64,000 nucleotides of DNA. Source: Bagarius yarrelli. Lineage: Eukaryota; Chordata; Actinopteri; Siluriformes; Sisoridae. Both the position numbers and the translations under genes were made by a program. This document shows, piece after piece, positions 1-11,499 of the stretch (position 1 is its first letter; every line of letters starts with the position of its first letter). The notes under the pieces were generated by a model. That model saw nothing but the letters and a program-made list of their open reading frames with translations. It made no database searches and was not told the DNA's origin. The DNA lies in assembly GCA_005784505.1 (NCBI GenBank), contig VCAZ01000017.1:4120072-4184071 (forward strand), given 5' to 3'.

Positions 1-369
1 CAGGTTGTGTATTAGTGTTGCGGTGTGAGCTGTTAGCCTGAACAGCAAAGTAAATGTTTGTCTTTAACGCTTGTTAGTCGATGAGTCATAAAAACTGCGA
101 CAGACATTGAAAGAGAGAGAGAGAAAGAGAAAATGTACAGAGCATCATATTAAGCAGCAGTTTGAATCTTCCAGCAACTTGGTACTTAACTGTTGGACGT
201 TTTTTTTTTTTTTTTTTTTGAAAAGCCTGAACAATAATAGCGGGGGAGGGCAGAACTTCGCTAATTTCGACAAGGAACGAGGGATTTTTTTTTTTTTTTT
301 ACTTTTTAGAGAGTGTGTATTGTTTAAATGGCATCTCTGACAGACAGCCATTCCTCGGCTGGCATTGTG

Positions 370-880
370 CACTTCAACACAATAATTCCAACCTGCTAAT
401 GTCACCACGGCCATTATTTCTGTTCCTCACCTCTCTGCTAATCAATCTTTTGTGTTGCGAGCGGCGAGAGACAAAGAAATGATAATGTTTACTTCTCGGC
501 TAAGTTCTTCTCAGATGACAAGCTCTATTTGGTTCTGCCTCATCCGAGTGTCAGCCGCAACAAAGGCAATTACGTCTGCCATTCTCCGTCTGATGCTACC
601 TGTTACGTCTGGCGGCTTTTCTCTCCTGCTTTTGATCTCCAGTAAATAAAAGGAACATCTCTCACTCGAATGCTACAGATAATTAAAATGACACCCTTAA
701 TTGCCCCAGTCTCGGTTAATGCTAGGCTTAGCGTTCCCCATCGTAACCTATTCACGGCACTTGTATTGGCCTGTCAGTTAGACGGTACACAGGGCAGACG
801 CTAATGACATGTATTGTGCATTTGGTATTGATTATGATGACTAGTTCCTTCACGGGCGGCTAGCGGCGCTCCGATGTAAA
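370..880. promoter_or_regulatory. Candidate conserved non-coding element
   Basis: Non-repetitive sequence with developmental-enhancer texture: CTGCTAATCAATC, ACAAAG and AACAAAGG SOX/TCF-like sites, GATAATTAAAATGAC and CCTTAATTGCCCC homeobox cores. There are no simple repeats, and no plausible reading frame codes for a known protein. This is judged on composition only, not conservation. Confidence 0.35.
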
Positions 881-1268
881 GGGACTCGGAAAAATGTTTT
901 TTTTGTTGTTTTTTTTTAATAAATAAATAAATAAACAAACAAACTCAATATTGTTTGTGAGGGGTTTGTGTTTGTGGCGATAAAACACTATTAGCAGACA
1001 GCACAAGCGATCAAAGTCATTTCAAGGCTGAAAGCGAAAGGAATCGTGCCCTTTTGTTGAAATATTCCACTTTCAAAAGAGTGCCATCACGGCGCTCTCG
1101 TAAGTCAAGACACTTGTGTAACTCAAGTCATAATAGCGACAGATACAATGAACCTATAGAGAAAAAAAACATAGGAAACGACACGTTATAAAACCGAATA
1201 AAGAAAAAACGAGCTGAAACAGGAACAGGAAATGGATAATAGAACCTCACTCTACGGATAATATTTCA

Positions 1269-1302
1269 TTAATAAACCCGATGAGCCGTTAATAAACCCG
1301 AT
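1269..1302. repeat. 20-bp-period duplication
   Basis: TTAATAAACCCGAT occurs at 1269-1282 and again at 1289-1302, separated by GAGCCG. It is a short local duplication of no evident function. Confidence 0.7.
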
Positions 1303-2253
1303 ACAGCAGACGAGGCTTTGCATAAGAATGTGTATATTTTTAATGCACTGAAGACAATTTATAGTATTGAATCCGAGACTGAGAACAAGCAGCTTCGTTT
1401 ACCTTTCCTGCTCCTGTGCAAACATCTTGTCCTGAATATTGCTCTTCGAGATTCCTGTACAGTCACCGTCTCCATTCCTACATTCTCCTTAACCACAATC
1501 CAACCTGGAGGCATGCTTTCGTTCAAAAAACAAACAGAAGGTCAAGATCTGGATCCAGGGGAAAGCCTGAGCATCGGTGCCCAGACAACGGCCTCTGGTA
1601 ATGGGAGAGCTGGAGAGCAGAGCTCCCCTGAGGTCCAGGGTTGAAAAGGTGTTGAAGCTATTCCTGGATCTTCTGCCTCATTGAAGCAGCTGCTGTGTAT
1701 CACTAAGGGGTAATAGGTGAGGACGGTAACCCTATTGGAGGATAACTATGCCCTCTACTGCTTGTCTCATACACACAGATCACCTGAATGGCTCAAGGGG
1801 GGTACGGTATGTGTATGTGTGTGTGTGCGGGGGTGTAAAAGCATTAAGGTGGACGTTAATGCTGGCTATTCAGTAAGCAATGAGAGTAAACTACCCTCAT
1901 TTCCTTTCACAACAGTTTACAGCTTGGAATAAGGGAACTCACGAATATTCGCATTGCTACCAAAGTCTTTTAAACTTTTTTAATTAAAAATATATATATA
2001 TATTGTGCCACATTTCACATAATCTTTCAATTTTTAAAAATAATAATAATTATTAATTGCTACTTAAAAGAGTAACAGACAGACAGGTTGGTGTTAGAGA
2101 TAGAAAAGAGAGAGAGACAGCGGGGGGGAGTATGGTGGGGGTCGGAAAATGGCCAAAGCTGAACAAAAGAACGAGGTTGCCCCATGAACGGTGAAAAACA
2201 CAATGAAGCATAAAGCAAACCGAACCAAGTCTGGGGTGTTTCAAAGTCTGTGA

Positions 2254-2298
<45 letters not shown>
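2254..2298. repeat. Compound (TG)n(GA)n microsatellite
   Basis: About ten TG units run directly into about twelve GA units. It generates Ser/Leu and His/Thr pseudo-ORFs on the minus strand. Confidence 0.95.
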
Positions 2299-2411
2299 CA
2301 AGGGGGTTGTTATGTTCAATCATTTCTACCATGAGGCAGCCAGCTACGGTAGCCGAACCCTAATTGAATTAAAGTCCCGTTTATTTGCCGAGGCCGAAGC
2401 AACAGGCTGGA

Positions 2412-2414
<3 letters not shown>

Positions 2415-2453
<39 letters not shown>
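2415..2453. repeat. (CA)n microsatellite
   Basis: Uninterrupted CA dinucleotides, about 19 units. Confidence 0.95.
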
Positions 2454-2455
<2 letters not shown>

Positions 2456-2784
2456 GCTCAGAGCTTTTGCTCGGCCACTCGGCTCGGTGGCTTGACCCTC
2501 CTCCTCTAGTCGTCCTGCCCGTGTTCCCGTGTTAGCCATCTGTACTCACTCACACACACACACATGCTCCTGGCTCAGTGTCCCCCACCTCTTAGACACA
2601 GAAGCCAAAAAAAAAAAAAAATAGAAAGGGAGAGAGACACCGAAGTCTACAAAAGCTCCCTTGGCTGCCCCCAGGACCACCACTATAAACTAAATAAAAG
2701 AGCAAAGACAAAAATACTAAAAAAATGGTTGCCCAGGTGAGTGTAGGTTTTTCCGGGTTTCCTCCCGTGCTGACATCCTTCAAG

Positions 2785-2885
2785 CAAAGGAAAGGTTAAA
2801 ATTAGAAAATTTAATTTATTTGATAATTTCCCAGAATAATTAGAGTTAATATGGGTTAATTAATATGCAAATCTCTGAGCAGATG
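2785..2885. promoter_or_regulatory. AT-rich homeobox/octamer motif cluster
   Basis: Contains AATAATTAG, GTTAATTAATATG and a perfect POU octamer ATGCAAAT at 2865-2872. It could be a small enhancer core. Judged from motifs only. Confidence 0.2.
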
Positions 2886-2919
2886 TTCGACAGAGGAGTC
2901 TTGCACAGGGAAGCAGTCT

Positions 2920-2920
<1 letters not shown>

Positions 2921-2979
<59 letters not shown>
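2921..2979. repeat. (CT)n microsatellite
   Basis: Uninterrupted run of about 29 CT units. Confidence 0.97.
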
Positions 2980-2982
<3 letters not shown>

Positions 2983-3789
2983 CTTTTGGCTGTCAGTTAC
3001 TGGCCGTAATTGCTGTAACTAACCAAATACACACAAAACCTTTAACAGGGTTTAAATAGAGGAAAAAAAACCCAGAAGCTCTCAGTCTAAACGCTCGGAA
3101 AGCCGCTGCTTTCATCGCACACTTGTTATTTTTCCCCGTGTCTGAAAAGCTCTTTTATGCATCAGCTATATTCCAACCGAACGCTCAGGATACTTCATAT
3201 TTTTCCATCTTTTTTTTTTCCCGGAGTCTTGTTTATTCCGTAAACGTGTATAAATAGAAAAGATGCGGGGACTGAATCGAGCGACGAGTGCACAGACACC
3301 TGGTCCCTGGTGTTGGTTGTATCTGGGTTGTTGATGTCTTCCCACCTAAATCTGTTCTCATTGTGAAGCGTGTGAGCAAGGCAGGCAGATCTGGCAACGG
3401 CACGCATGAAAGAGAGTGTGAAATGCTGCTTGACTCGTCTGAATCAGGTCACCCATCAAATATTTACAAGTTTTCCCCCCCCCCGAAAAAAAAGTGCTCA
3501 GCTGCGATAACGGGCCCAAGATGCGACTCGCGGATCGGAAAGAGTGGAGCGTTAATGAACGCGCTGCTTTAAAAATGAAAAGTTTAATCAAGGACAAAAG
3601 AAGCCAGCGAGGTTGAAATATATAACACAAGAAAAAAAAAAGAAAGGATTTCTAACCAGAAAGTCTTATAAACTGGTAATTACATCTAGGATTTTACATT
3701 ACGTGAGGAATGAAAGTGTCAAAGCATGTATGGAAAAAAAATCATCAGGGAATGAAGTCATTGATTAGTTTGCACAATATTTCCAAGAT

Positions 3790-3794
<5 letters not shown>

Positions 3795-3851
<57 letters not shown>
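3795..3851. repeat. (CT)n microsatellite
   Basis: Uninterrupted run of about 28 CT units. Confidence 0.97.
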
Positions 3852-3854
<3 letters not shown>

Positions 3855-4225
3855 TCGTTCTGTATATTTGTGCTTCTTAAAATAGGATCCATGTTTAGTT
3901 TTTGTTTTATTTTCGCGTCAAGTCACAACCCACCAGTTCCAAATTTTCTATCGGGGTCCAAAGCACCAAAAAAGGTTGCAAAAAGTTTAAGATCTGCTTC
4001 TAGATCACTAAGTTGTGTTGTTGTTTTTTTTTTTTTAAAAAGTTTGACATTGCTGCCAATCCCTGTACAATAACCACCACCCCCACCCTCACCCCACACA
4101 CACACTCACTCCGGAGAGATAGCATAGCCGAGTGCCATGGGTACACGCCTCTCCCACCTCCCCTACCAATGCTCTTTTACACACTGGCACAGAGACAATC
4201 TCTCTAGTTCCTTTCCTCCTCTCTC

Positions 4226-4229
4226 TCAG

Positions 4230-4268
<39 letters not shown>
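4226..4268. repeat. Compound (CT)n(CA)n microsatellite
   Basis: A CT run with one interruption passes into (CA)12 at about 4245. Confidence 0.95.
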
Positions 4269-4421
4269 TACTCCCAGGTAGTGGAATGCGCTGACAGGGT
4301 CAGTGTGAGCTGTTGTTGGTTTGATGCACGGAGCAGTGGGCGCCAGATTGATAACATACAGTCGGGTCTTATCAGCAACCCGGCCTATTTAATAAAAGAG
4401 GAGTCTGCTGATCTACTCAAA

Positions 4422-4455
<34 letters not shown>
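4422..4455. repeat. (CT)n microsatellite, one interruption
   Basis: CT units broken once by TT at 4441. Confidence 0.95.
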
Positions 4456-4741
4456 ACTTACACACACCCAGTACACAACCCCAAAATCCACCACAAATTC
4501 AAATAACGTCATTTGTTTCGCTCGAAAACTATATTTTTATTTAAATATCCACGCTCATCTATTGCGTCACAATTTTTTAAAAATAATTTACACAATTATC
4601 TTTTACTTCTAGATTGAATTTTAGTGAATCAAAAGTTAGTACGCCCTGCTCCAACCAGCTACTACAGAACTGAATCTATTGAAAAAGATAAAATATAACA
4701 CAGACATGCAAAAAAAAAACATTGCTGCATAGTTCGCGACA

Positions 4742-4830
4742 GCAATGTGGTGTAGTGGTTTAAGGCACCGGCACTCATGCACTGTTACGCTCAGGTGATT
4801 CCGGCTCGGGTCCATTCCGGTCCCACCCTC
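4742..4830 (+). mobile_element. tRNA-derived SINE head
   Basis: TGGTGTAGTGG (4748-4758) matches the Pol III A box exactly, and GGCTCGGGTCC (4803-4813) is a degenerate B box. It is followed by a CT-rich run instead of the SINE body found in other copies, so it is truncated or another subfamily. Confidence 0.5.
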
Positions 4831-4869
4831 TCTCTCTCTCGCTCTCTCTCCCTAGTTTTATCGCTAATC

Positions 4870-6480
4870 TGCCCTGTCAATAAAGGCAAAAATGGCCCAA
4901 AAATATATCGAAGAGAAAAAAAAAGTTTGCGTCCACATCATTGCCGTTTCGGAGGCACTGAAAGGCTTTTTTTTTCTCCCAACAACGCACAACTCAGTTA
5001 TAATCTCTTAACTACACCAACACGCCTGCAAATCTTCCCATCATAAATACAATAATATATTCGGTACGGAAATGAGTAATAGCCTGATCTGTTAATGCTT
5101 GGCAGGGCCTGAATATTAAGCTTGTCCTGTCACTAAAATAAATCTGCTTTTTTTGGCCAACCATATTGAGGATGTTCCGAGTAGAAAATAAATAAATAAA
5201 TTCCTTTCGCTTTAGGGCTGTATCCACCATTTTAATAAAAAGAAATCCATAAAAATAAATTAGGTGCACTAAATATATGCAAATTCAAATATAAGCAAAT
5301 CAGTGTGAAATTATGAAATCCCCCCCCCCAAAGCTGATTAAAAGCATTAATAAATCTATATACACTATTTCTCTGATCTGATATAGTAAATTTATTACAC
5401 TTCCTGTAAGATTAATTAGAATGCTACACTAACATATTGGACTGCCAGAGCAGATTACTCTGCGTTTTTGTTTAATAATGGCCGAGTCAAACCCCAGCTA
5501 TAATTATTCTCCATAACGCGGTCGTTTGATCGTATGGTCGTACGGTTTGTCTTTAATAGGATGAATTCGTAGACAAAAGGACGAGTTATGCTCGTGGTGT
5601 AAGGTGATTTTAGCAGAATTCTGCAGCTGGGACATGAAAATGATATACTGTTAATGCTAAAATTAAAAGACTTTCCCACATAACCTACATCTTTTTTTTT
5701 TCTTTTTTTTTTTTATACAAGCCGCCCAAACTATCAGGCAGACTCCAAGATAAGGGAGGGTGAAAATAACACGTCGAGCTGGTCAAGGTTGCGGTGCATT
5801 CCACGCCAAAAAGCTTAGCAACCTTTAGGAAAATCTGAAACATTTATCTGTGGAACACTGAGCTAGCACCTGAAGATCATCTTTATCACTGTGTCACTGA
5901 CTTCTGACCAATCAAAACACAAAGGTATGTGAAAACAAAACGTTTGTCCTCGCGTGTTTGTTTATTTTCTTTCACAATCTCCATGGCCGAGCGGCTAGGT
6001 AGCAAATGAGAGTGTCGACGTGAACAAACACAGAAACAACAAAAGCTCAGGAAAGTCCAATTAAAAATGCGCAGGGGGGTAATTTAGGTATATACTGTAT
6101 CTGATTGCAGATACTTCTAGCAAAACCAATAAAAAAAGTTTACTTTGCTAAATTTGTTGTCGATTATTTAAGAATATTTCAGTACATACAAATTTTAAAA
6201 GATGTGTAAAAATGTAACTAAGAATTTTGGTTGATAGGATGCCGTTTTGGACGTCTGACAAAGTTTGAGTTAAACCAGGTCATACTCCGGGGACACTTTA
6301 AAAATTTCAAGCACAATGAAAGAACAAAATCGGTGTGAAGGCACATTTACTGAGTAGCATCTGTGCTTCAGGATGACAAAGGTCGATTAGTGTCATAAAA
6401 CTCTGCTAGTGCTGAAGCAGGGGGTCAGAAGGGGTGGGGAGAGGGTTGAAAGGAGGGTTAGATCAGTGTGTGTGTTGGGG
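4870..6480. other. Unremarkable AT-rich intron
   Basis: No gene, RNA gene or recognisable transposon is seen. It holds an octamer ATGCAAAT (5277-5284), a short CpG-containing patch with repeated GGTCGT (5518-5550) and poly(T) runs near 5690-5714. TGGCCGAGCGG at about 5984 resembles a tRNA A box but has no B box. Confidence 0.5.
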
Positions 6481-6539
6481 GATAGCTCGATCCGAGGATG
6501 GGGGGCAGAAGTCCGCAGATGGTGTAAAGATCAGAGGGG

Positions 6540-6810
6540 GACTATCCAGGTGAGGGGCTCAGCCCCCCTGGCCAGTCCAATCTGAGCAGCTCATTCAAAT
6601 GCTAATGAGGGAGTAAAGCACATCTGTTCCCCCCCTACCAGGCTGAATCTTTGTCACCTGAATAGCTTCCCCACCAGGTATCAAACAAGCAGCAGGAAAC
6701 AGCCCTCTTTTTATCCTGCTACCTCAACTCTCCAATCAGCAAATGAGGCCCTGGTGACTCCAGGAGCCCCAGAGTTCTTCCACTCCAAGCCAGTTGCACC
6801 TGACACTGTT
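6540..6810. promoter_or_regulatory. Candidate enhancer with four ZEB-type E-boxes
   Basis: Unique sequence containing CAGGTG (6547-6552), CACCTG (6655-6660), CAGGTA (6675-6680) and CACCTG (6797-6802), plus CATTCAAATGCTAATGAG, an octamer-like/homeobox pair near 6592-6609. ZEB proteins bind pairs of CACCT boxes, so autoregulation of zeb2 is a reasonable hypothesis. Conservation was not tested. Confidence 0.35.
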
Positions 6811-7089
6811 ACACTCCCCAATGAGATCTAAGTGCTTTACTACACCAGTGAGTCTAGTTCAAACCCTAACCCCCTTCCGCTGAACCAAATCAACAAAGGT
6901 TTACCTTATACCATTCTCTCATGTAAAATAGTGCCTCTGGTACTTTGCTGTTACCCTGGTATCTGGTAATAAGCAATCTGGTAATCTCCAACTATCATTC
7001 TATGACCATACACACTAACACAACAACCATCCAACAATTTTTAGTTTACATCTAGGGTATTAGTTGATACCTAAACCAAGTAAATAATA

Positions 7090-7770
7090 TTTGCAACTTA
7101 TTCACAACTTCCAGATGTCCAGTGTGTTAGAATATTTATCCTAATCGATATCTGCATTTTCCTACTCCTACAAGGTCAACACTTTTTTTTATTCCAAGTG
7201 TTTATAATATACATTGCTCACCTCCAGTGTGGTAGAACATTTATCTGTCAACATCTGTCCAATTATCTGTTAGGATCCCAGTTGTTACCTATATAAAACC
7301 AGCACTAAATCCAAATGTGTATCTCTAACTCTGAATTTTGTCGTGCAAAATAAGGCAACAAAATTACCTTGCTAACGTGCTCAAGCTATTAAAGGGTAAA
7401 ACAGTGGCAGTTTAATGAACTTACATTTCTGGCATTTTGGCGAACTACCTTATCGAAAGGGACATTTATTTCTTTTATACAACTGAGCAATTGGGGGTCT
7501 AGCTCAGGGACCCAACAGTGGCAACTTGGTGGTGCAGGGAATCGAACCCTGATTTTCCAATTAGCAGTCCAACCCCTTAACCACTGCGCTATCTCTTGCC
7601 CTCAATGGTACTAGGATTAGGCATAACCTTTTGAAGATGGTGCCTTACTATACCCGTGAATAAATTTCACTTTGTTTACCTCTAGTGTGGAACCATGTTC
7701 ATTCTAACATCTACCAAATCTTTTCGTACCCTACCTACAGGTACATTTGACAAATCAACTAACAGACCAA
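7090..7770. repeat. Diverged direct repeats of a CCAGTGTG-containing motif
   Basis: Related segments CCAGTGTGTTAGAATATTTA (about 7119), CCAGTGTGGTAGAACATTTA (about 7224) and CTAGTGTGGAACCATGTTCA (about 7683) share order and sequence, and a SINE interrupts the last interval. They may be an old tandem or a decayed element. Confidence 0.45.
7421..7604 (-). mobile_element. tRNA-derived SINE, near full length
   Basis: Read on the minus strand it has A box TAGCGCAGTGG (7591-7581) and a perfect B box GGTTCGATTCC (7548-7538). The shared body follows (GCCACTGTTGGGTCCCTGAG), then an ATAAATGT region and an eroded GATAAGG..GCCAAAATGCC tail. This is the best-preserved head of the family in the window. 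Confidence 0.8.
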
Positions 7771-8139
7771 GTTTTGTACCCACAACACTAAACTTCAGTC
7801 ATTCATATTAGCATCTTATCGTCTACAGCAACATCTTTATGCACTTTTGCTGATGCATTTCCAACATACTAACATCTTCTAAGCAGAGAGATTTTGAAAA
7901 ATCTCGTGATTGATCTGTATGCTAAAAGCAAACCATAGCAAACAGAAGCTCTTAGCAAATCTTATTACCAATGCATGAAGCAGGTGCGTGTAAACACAAA
8001 CGGAGCAGTTGTGTCAGCATCATTTGTGCTCATTTATTTTCTTGCTACCTCCCCCTCTTGTGTATCACCTACCTTTTCACCGCCTGCCTCACAAACACAC
8101 CACATATTTAATTAGCCTCTGCTGCGGAGAGACACCTTT

Positions 8140-8168
8140 CTCTCTCTCTCTCTCTCTCTGAGAGAGAA
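8140..8168. repeat. (CT)n/(GA)n small hairpin
   Basis: (CT)9-10 is followed at once by GAGAGAGAAGA, so the run can fold back on itself. Confidence 0.7.
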
Positions 8169-8814
8169 GAGCTGCAGTTTCCAACTCGATGCTGACGACC
8201 TGAGACAGCACCCCCACACACCCCCCAACACACAGCATACTGAGGGGGAACCTCCTGCTGGTCTTTCACATGCTAAATGTACCTTTTTAAAGCTTAATCT
8301 TTAGACAGGCCAGTTAAACAAAACAGCCCCCCTATACGTTTATTGCACAACAGAGTTTGTTAGCATGACAAAGGCTCTCATATCCATCTCACTGTTCTGC
8401 AAGCATGACTCCACTCAAATCAACGGGACATTTGGGACATTTTTTTAGAGACAATAATATTTTGGTTTATGGCTTATATTTATGCTTATAACTTTTTTTA
8501 ATATATGTATGTTATGTACAGATTTTCCAAAATCTAGCAAACATGGTGGTACTGCTCTAGAAGTAACATGCTAATTTTCTTTTTAGCTACACAATATACA
8601 ATTTTCATGCATGACCTCTTACATAATTGAGTGGATTCTTTTCTGCGCGTGTGCCGTTGTCGGATTCCACACTGGAATTTAGGATGTAGAAAAGGAAATT
8701 TTGATCTGAGGGTTTTTCTTTCCTCTCTTACCTTCCGCTTTTCTTTCCTCCACTCAGCCCATGGGTTTATTCTGCCTGTGTTTCCGTCAATCTGCTCCTT
8801 TTTTTTGATCAGGG

Positions 8815-8925
8815 GCATGAAAGCTGGAGCTTGTGTGAGCGCTGGGTACCTGGGGTATGGCTAGGTGCTAATTAGCGCAGCAGGATAATTGATGTGTAGA
8901 TTACACTGTGAACAAATGCCTCGAC
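8815..8925. promoter_or_regulatory. Candidate conserved non-coding element
   Basis: GGTGCTAATTAGCGCAGCAG then GATAATTGATGTG, with homeobox cores flanking a GC-rich spacer, in otherwise plain sequence. Judged by motif content only. Confidence 0.3.
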
Positions 8926-9289
8926 TTGTTTGTTCTTCTCACTTTTCCTAGCCCCCTTTTCCTCCCGCCTTTACTCCAAGCACCACCATTCACATTCCCC
9001 CCCACACCTCCTTACCTACACCCTAATGAACAATTTACCTGCCTTGTTAAGACCATGCGAATATCAACTGAAGCAGGGAAATGAGAAAGCATCGTCTTGG
9101 GGTTTGGTGCTGATGTGGGTGGATGGGTGAGTGAATAGTGGTTGGCGTGATGGTAAAAGGGCAAAGGGGTGGATTTCCCTCAGGTAACGGTATCCTTTTT
9201 TTAATGCTTGATTCGCCCAAACACACATTCTTCTGACCTGCAGGAACGTCTTTGCTGAGTGAGAGGATTTACACACAAAAAAACCTGCA

Positions 9290-9550
9290 GTGGCTCGGAG
9301 AAAAAAGGAAACAATTTCGATATGAAAGGGCATGCCATTAGAGCTCCAATGGGCCTCCATTGTTATGCCCCTTTGCCATTTCCTTCATCTTTTGTTTTAG
9401 GGAAGCTATTATTAGCCCACCTCTCACAGCTGTGAATATATTCAATAGGGTTTGAATTTGGTCATTAACAGCTGAATATCAGCAAACACATTTTGCTGAG
9501 CCTCTGCCACTGCTAATAAACTAATAATGAGTCCGACTCTAATTGGGAAA
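9290..9550. promoter_or_regulatory. Strong candidate conserved non-coding element
   Basis: About 260 bases of unique, balanced sequence without simple repeats. It contains two CCATTGTT-like SOX sites (near 9356), TATTATTAGCCC, a CAGCTG E-box (9468-9473), GGTCATTAACAGCTG and CTAATAAACTAATAATGAG. This texture is typical of vertebrate developmental CNEs. Alignment to other zeb2 loci is needed. Confidence 0.4.
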
Positions 9551-9772
9551 TGCAATGAAGACTTGAAGAGAAGACGCCTGAGGTAGTGTGTATGTGAGAG
9601 AGAGAGGACAGGTCATTACGAGGACAGATGCAGAGGGAAAAAGGTGAACAGTTGAATTGTCGCCTCCGTGCACTTCTCGTGGACACCGATAATCTGTCTC
9701 TGACTAGTTTACAAGTTAAACACATTATTGTCATTATAGACTCCTTTATAGCAAAGCTCAGCGGGAGTACAA

Positions 9773-9790
9773 ACACACACACACACACAT
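9773..9790. repeat. (CA)n microsatellite, short
   Basis: Nine CA units. Confidence 0.9.
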
Positions 9791-9899
9791 ACACTCAAAT
9801 ACTGAGCTATCTATGCCTGCAAGCCATCACACCGATTAGCAGCCGGAGAATTCTGCAGGTCACCGTGTCTCCTGAGAGCTGAATGGCCCAACGGTCCTG

Positions 9900-11345
9900 C
9901 CTGCATCAGATCTTTACAACGTCGGCTCAGAAGAAAGACAGATTTGTACTGGAGCGCAATGTTTAACCCTTAGCATGCTTTTTAAAATCTCATATTCTTA
10001 CTAGACCTTTCGGATGAAATTTACAACTTAAGATATTTAGCATTTACAGCTTTTGACCACATGCTACAGTGATACAAGCTAATTTTTGACCAAATGCATA
10101 TAAAACTCACTGAAATGAAAAGGACACTTGCTTCACTACCATCAACTAATAAGACTCACAAATGTGTAAGTGTGAGGTTTTTTTTTAAGCATTGATTTAA
10201 TCATTTAGCATGGAGTCGTCTATGTCTTCTAACACATGCTAGGTGCCAATATTTACACCTCTGTGCTTGTTTACAGCTTTGATTTCTATGTCATCTATTC
10301 AGTGTAAAGCTAATCACCAAACATACCTCGACAAATATGGCCAAGTGGGAAATTTTACAAAAAACACAACCAAACCACAGAACTTCAGGTCGAGCTATAA
10401 GACTTTGCAATAATTGCCTCGATCAGTAACCCAGCAGAGTTCCTCCATAATCCTTTAGCATACTCTATAAGAGCAGCAAAACTCTTTTCTTCCCCCCTTA
10501 CTTCTTGATATTTTGGTTCTGGGACTGTAGCGTAATCATCTTATGCACGCTTCTCTTTGTTGGGGGATTTTCGCGTTTCTCCTTCCAGAAAAGATAAGCA
10601 AGACAATAATGAAAGCTTTTTCTTTTCCTTAATTACCAAACCAGTGCCCCTGCGAAAAAGGACATAAGACTGTGTCATCGCAGGAGGGAGAAGAACACGT
10701 GTGTTTTGGTAAGAGAAGAGGTCTGTTTGGGATTTTTAGGAGAGAAAGGGCTAAAGAAAAAGGGAGTCGGACAAACTGGCATTTTCTATCACCAACCTGA
10801 TAAAACTCCCAGCATTCCTCATCCAGGACACCCTTTGTTTTTCTCTCCCGCCTGCTTCCTGTCGCCATCTCTTCATTTAATCTAGGCGGCTCGAAGGGTT
10901 TACTTTCCCCCTCCTTGAAGACAACACAAGGAGAAAGCGAGAGAGAAAGAGAGAGAGAGAGGGGAGGAAGAGTGGACGGCACGGGTCGGGTACATTAGGA
11001 GCTGCGGTAGTCCACAGGAAACCTGCGCCGAGCCCAACTTTTAACCAAAGTCTTTCATCTTGGTGCTGCTTTTTCCTCTAGAAGGCACGCTCCCAACAGC
11101 CCCCTTTAAGTGCATACCTGATATGGAAGCATGACTTATTGTCTCCAGCGTCAGTCCCCCTCTCCATGTCCACTATGCCCCCTTCATCGCTTTGAACGCC
11201 AGATACAGAAGCCTTTTTAATCCTGCCGAAACGCCCTTCCTCTGGCTATTAGCAAACTCAAAACAGATAATTACTGGCGGGCAAGAGCGTGAGAGAGGGG
11301 GCTTGGGTAGCCTTAAATTCAGAGATCTATTCATGGATAACACCT
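9900..11345. other. Intron without recognisable gene
   Basis: Plain intronic sequence with a (GA)-rich run at 10936-10965. The stretch 10785-10900 is unique and less AT-rich but carries no clear motif. Nothing else is supported. Confidence 0.5.
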
Positions 11346-11349
11346 TTGT

Positions 11350-11368
11350 CTGTGTGTGTGTGTGTGTG
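11350..11368. repeat. (TG)n microsatellite, short
   Basis: About nine TG units. Confidence 0.9.
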
Positions 11369-11499
11369 AGGGCGGAGGATCATACATAATCATAACTAAG
11401 AAGGAATCGTTGCAGGAGCTCCCTAGCTTCCTCACAGATGTCTCAAATTTTAATCAGTTGATCAAGTGACCTCAAAATCAACCTCCATCATTGTAGCTT

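Noticed and set aside
1318..1644. 108-residue open frame
   Set aside because: No similarity pattern, no exon boundaries and low-complexity C-terminus.
5980..6060. tRNA-like A box TGGCCGAGCGG
   Set aside because: No B box or cloverleaf follows within the expected distance, so it is neither a tRNA nor a SINE.
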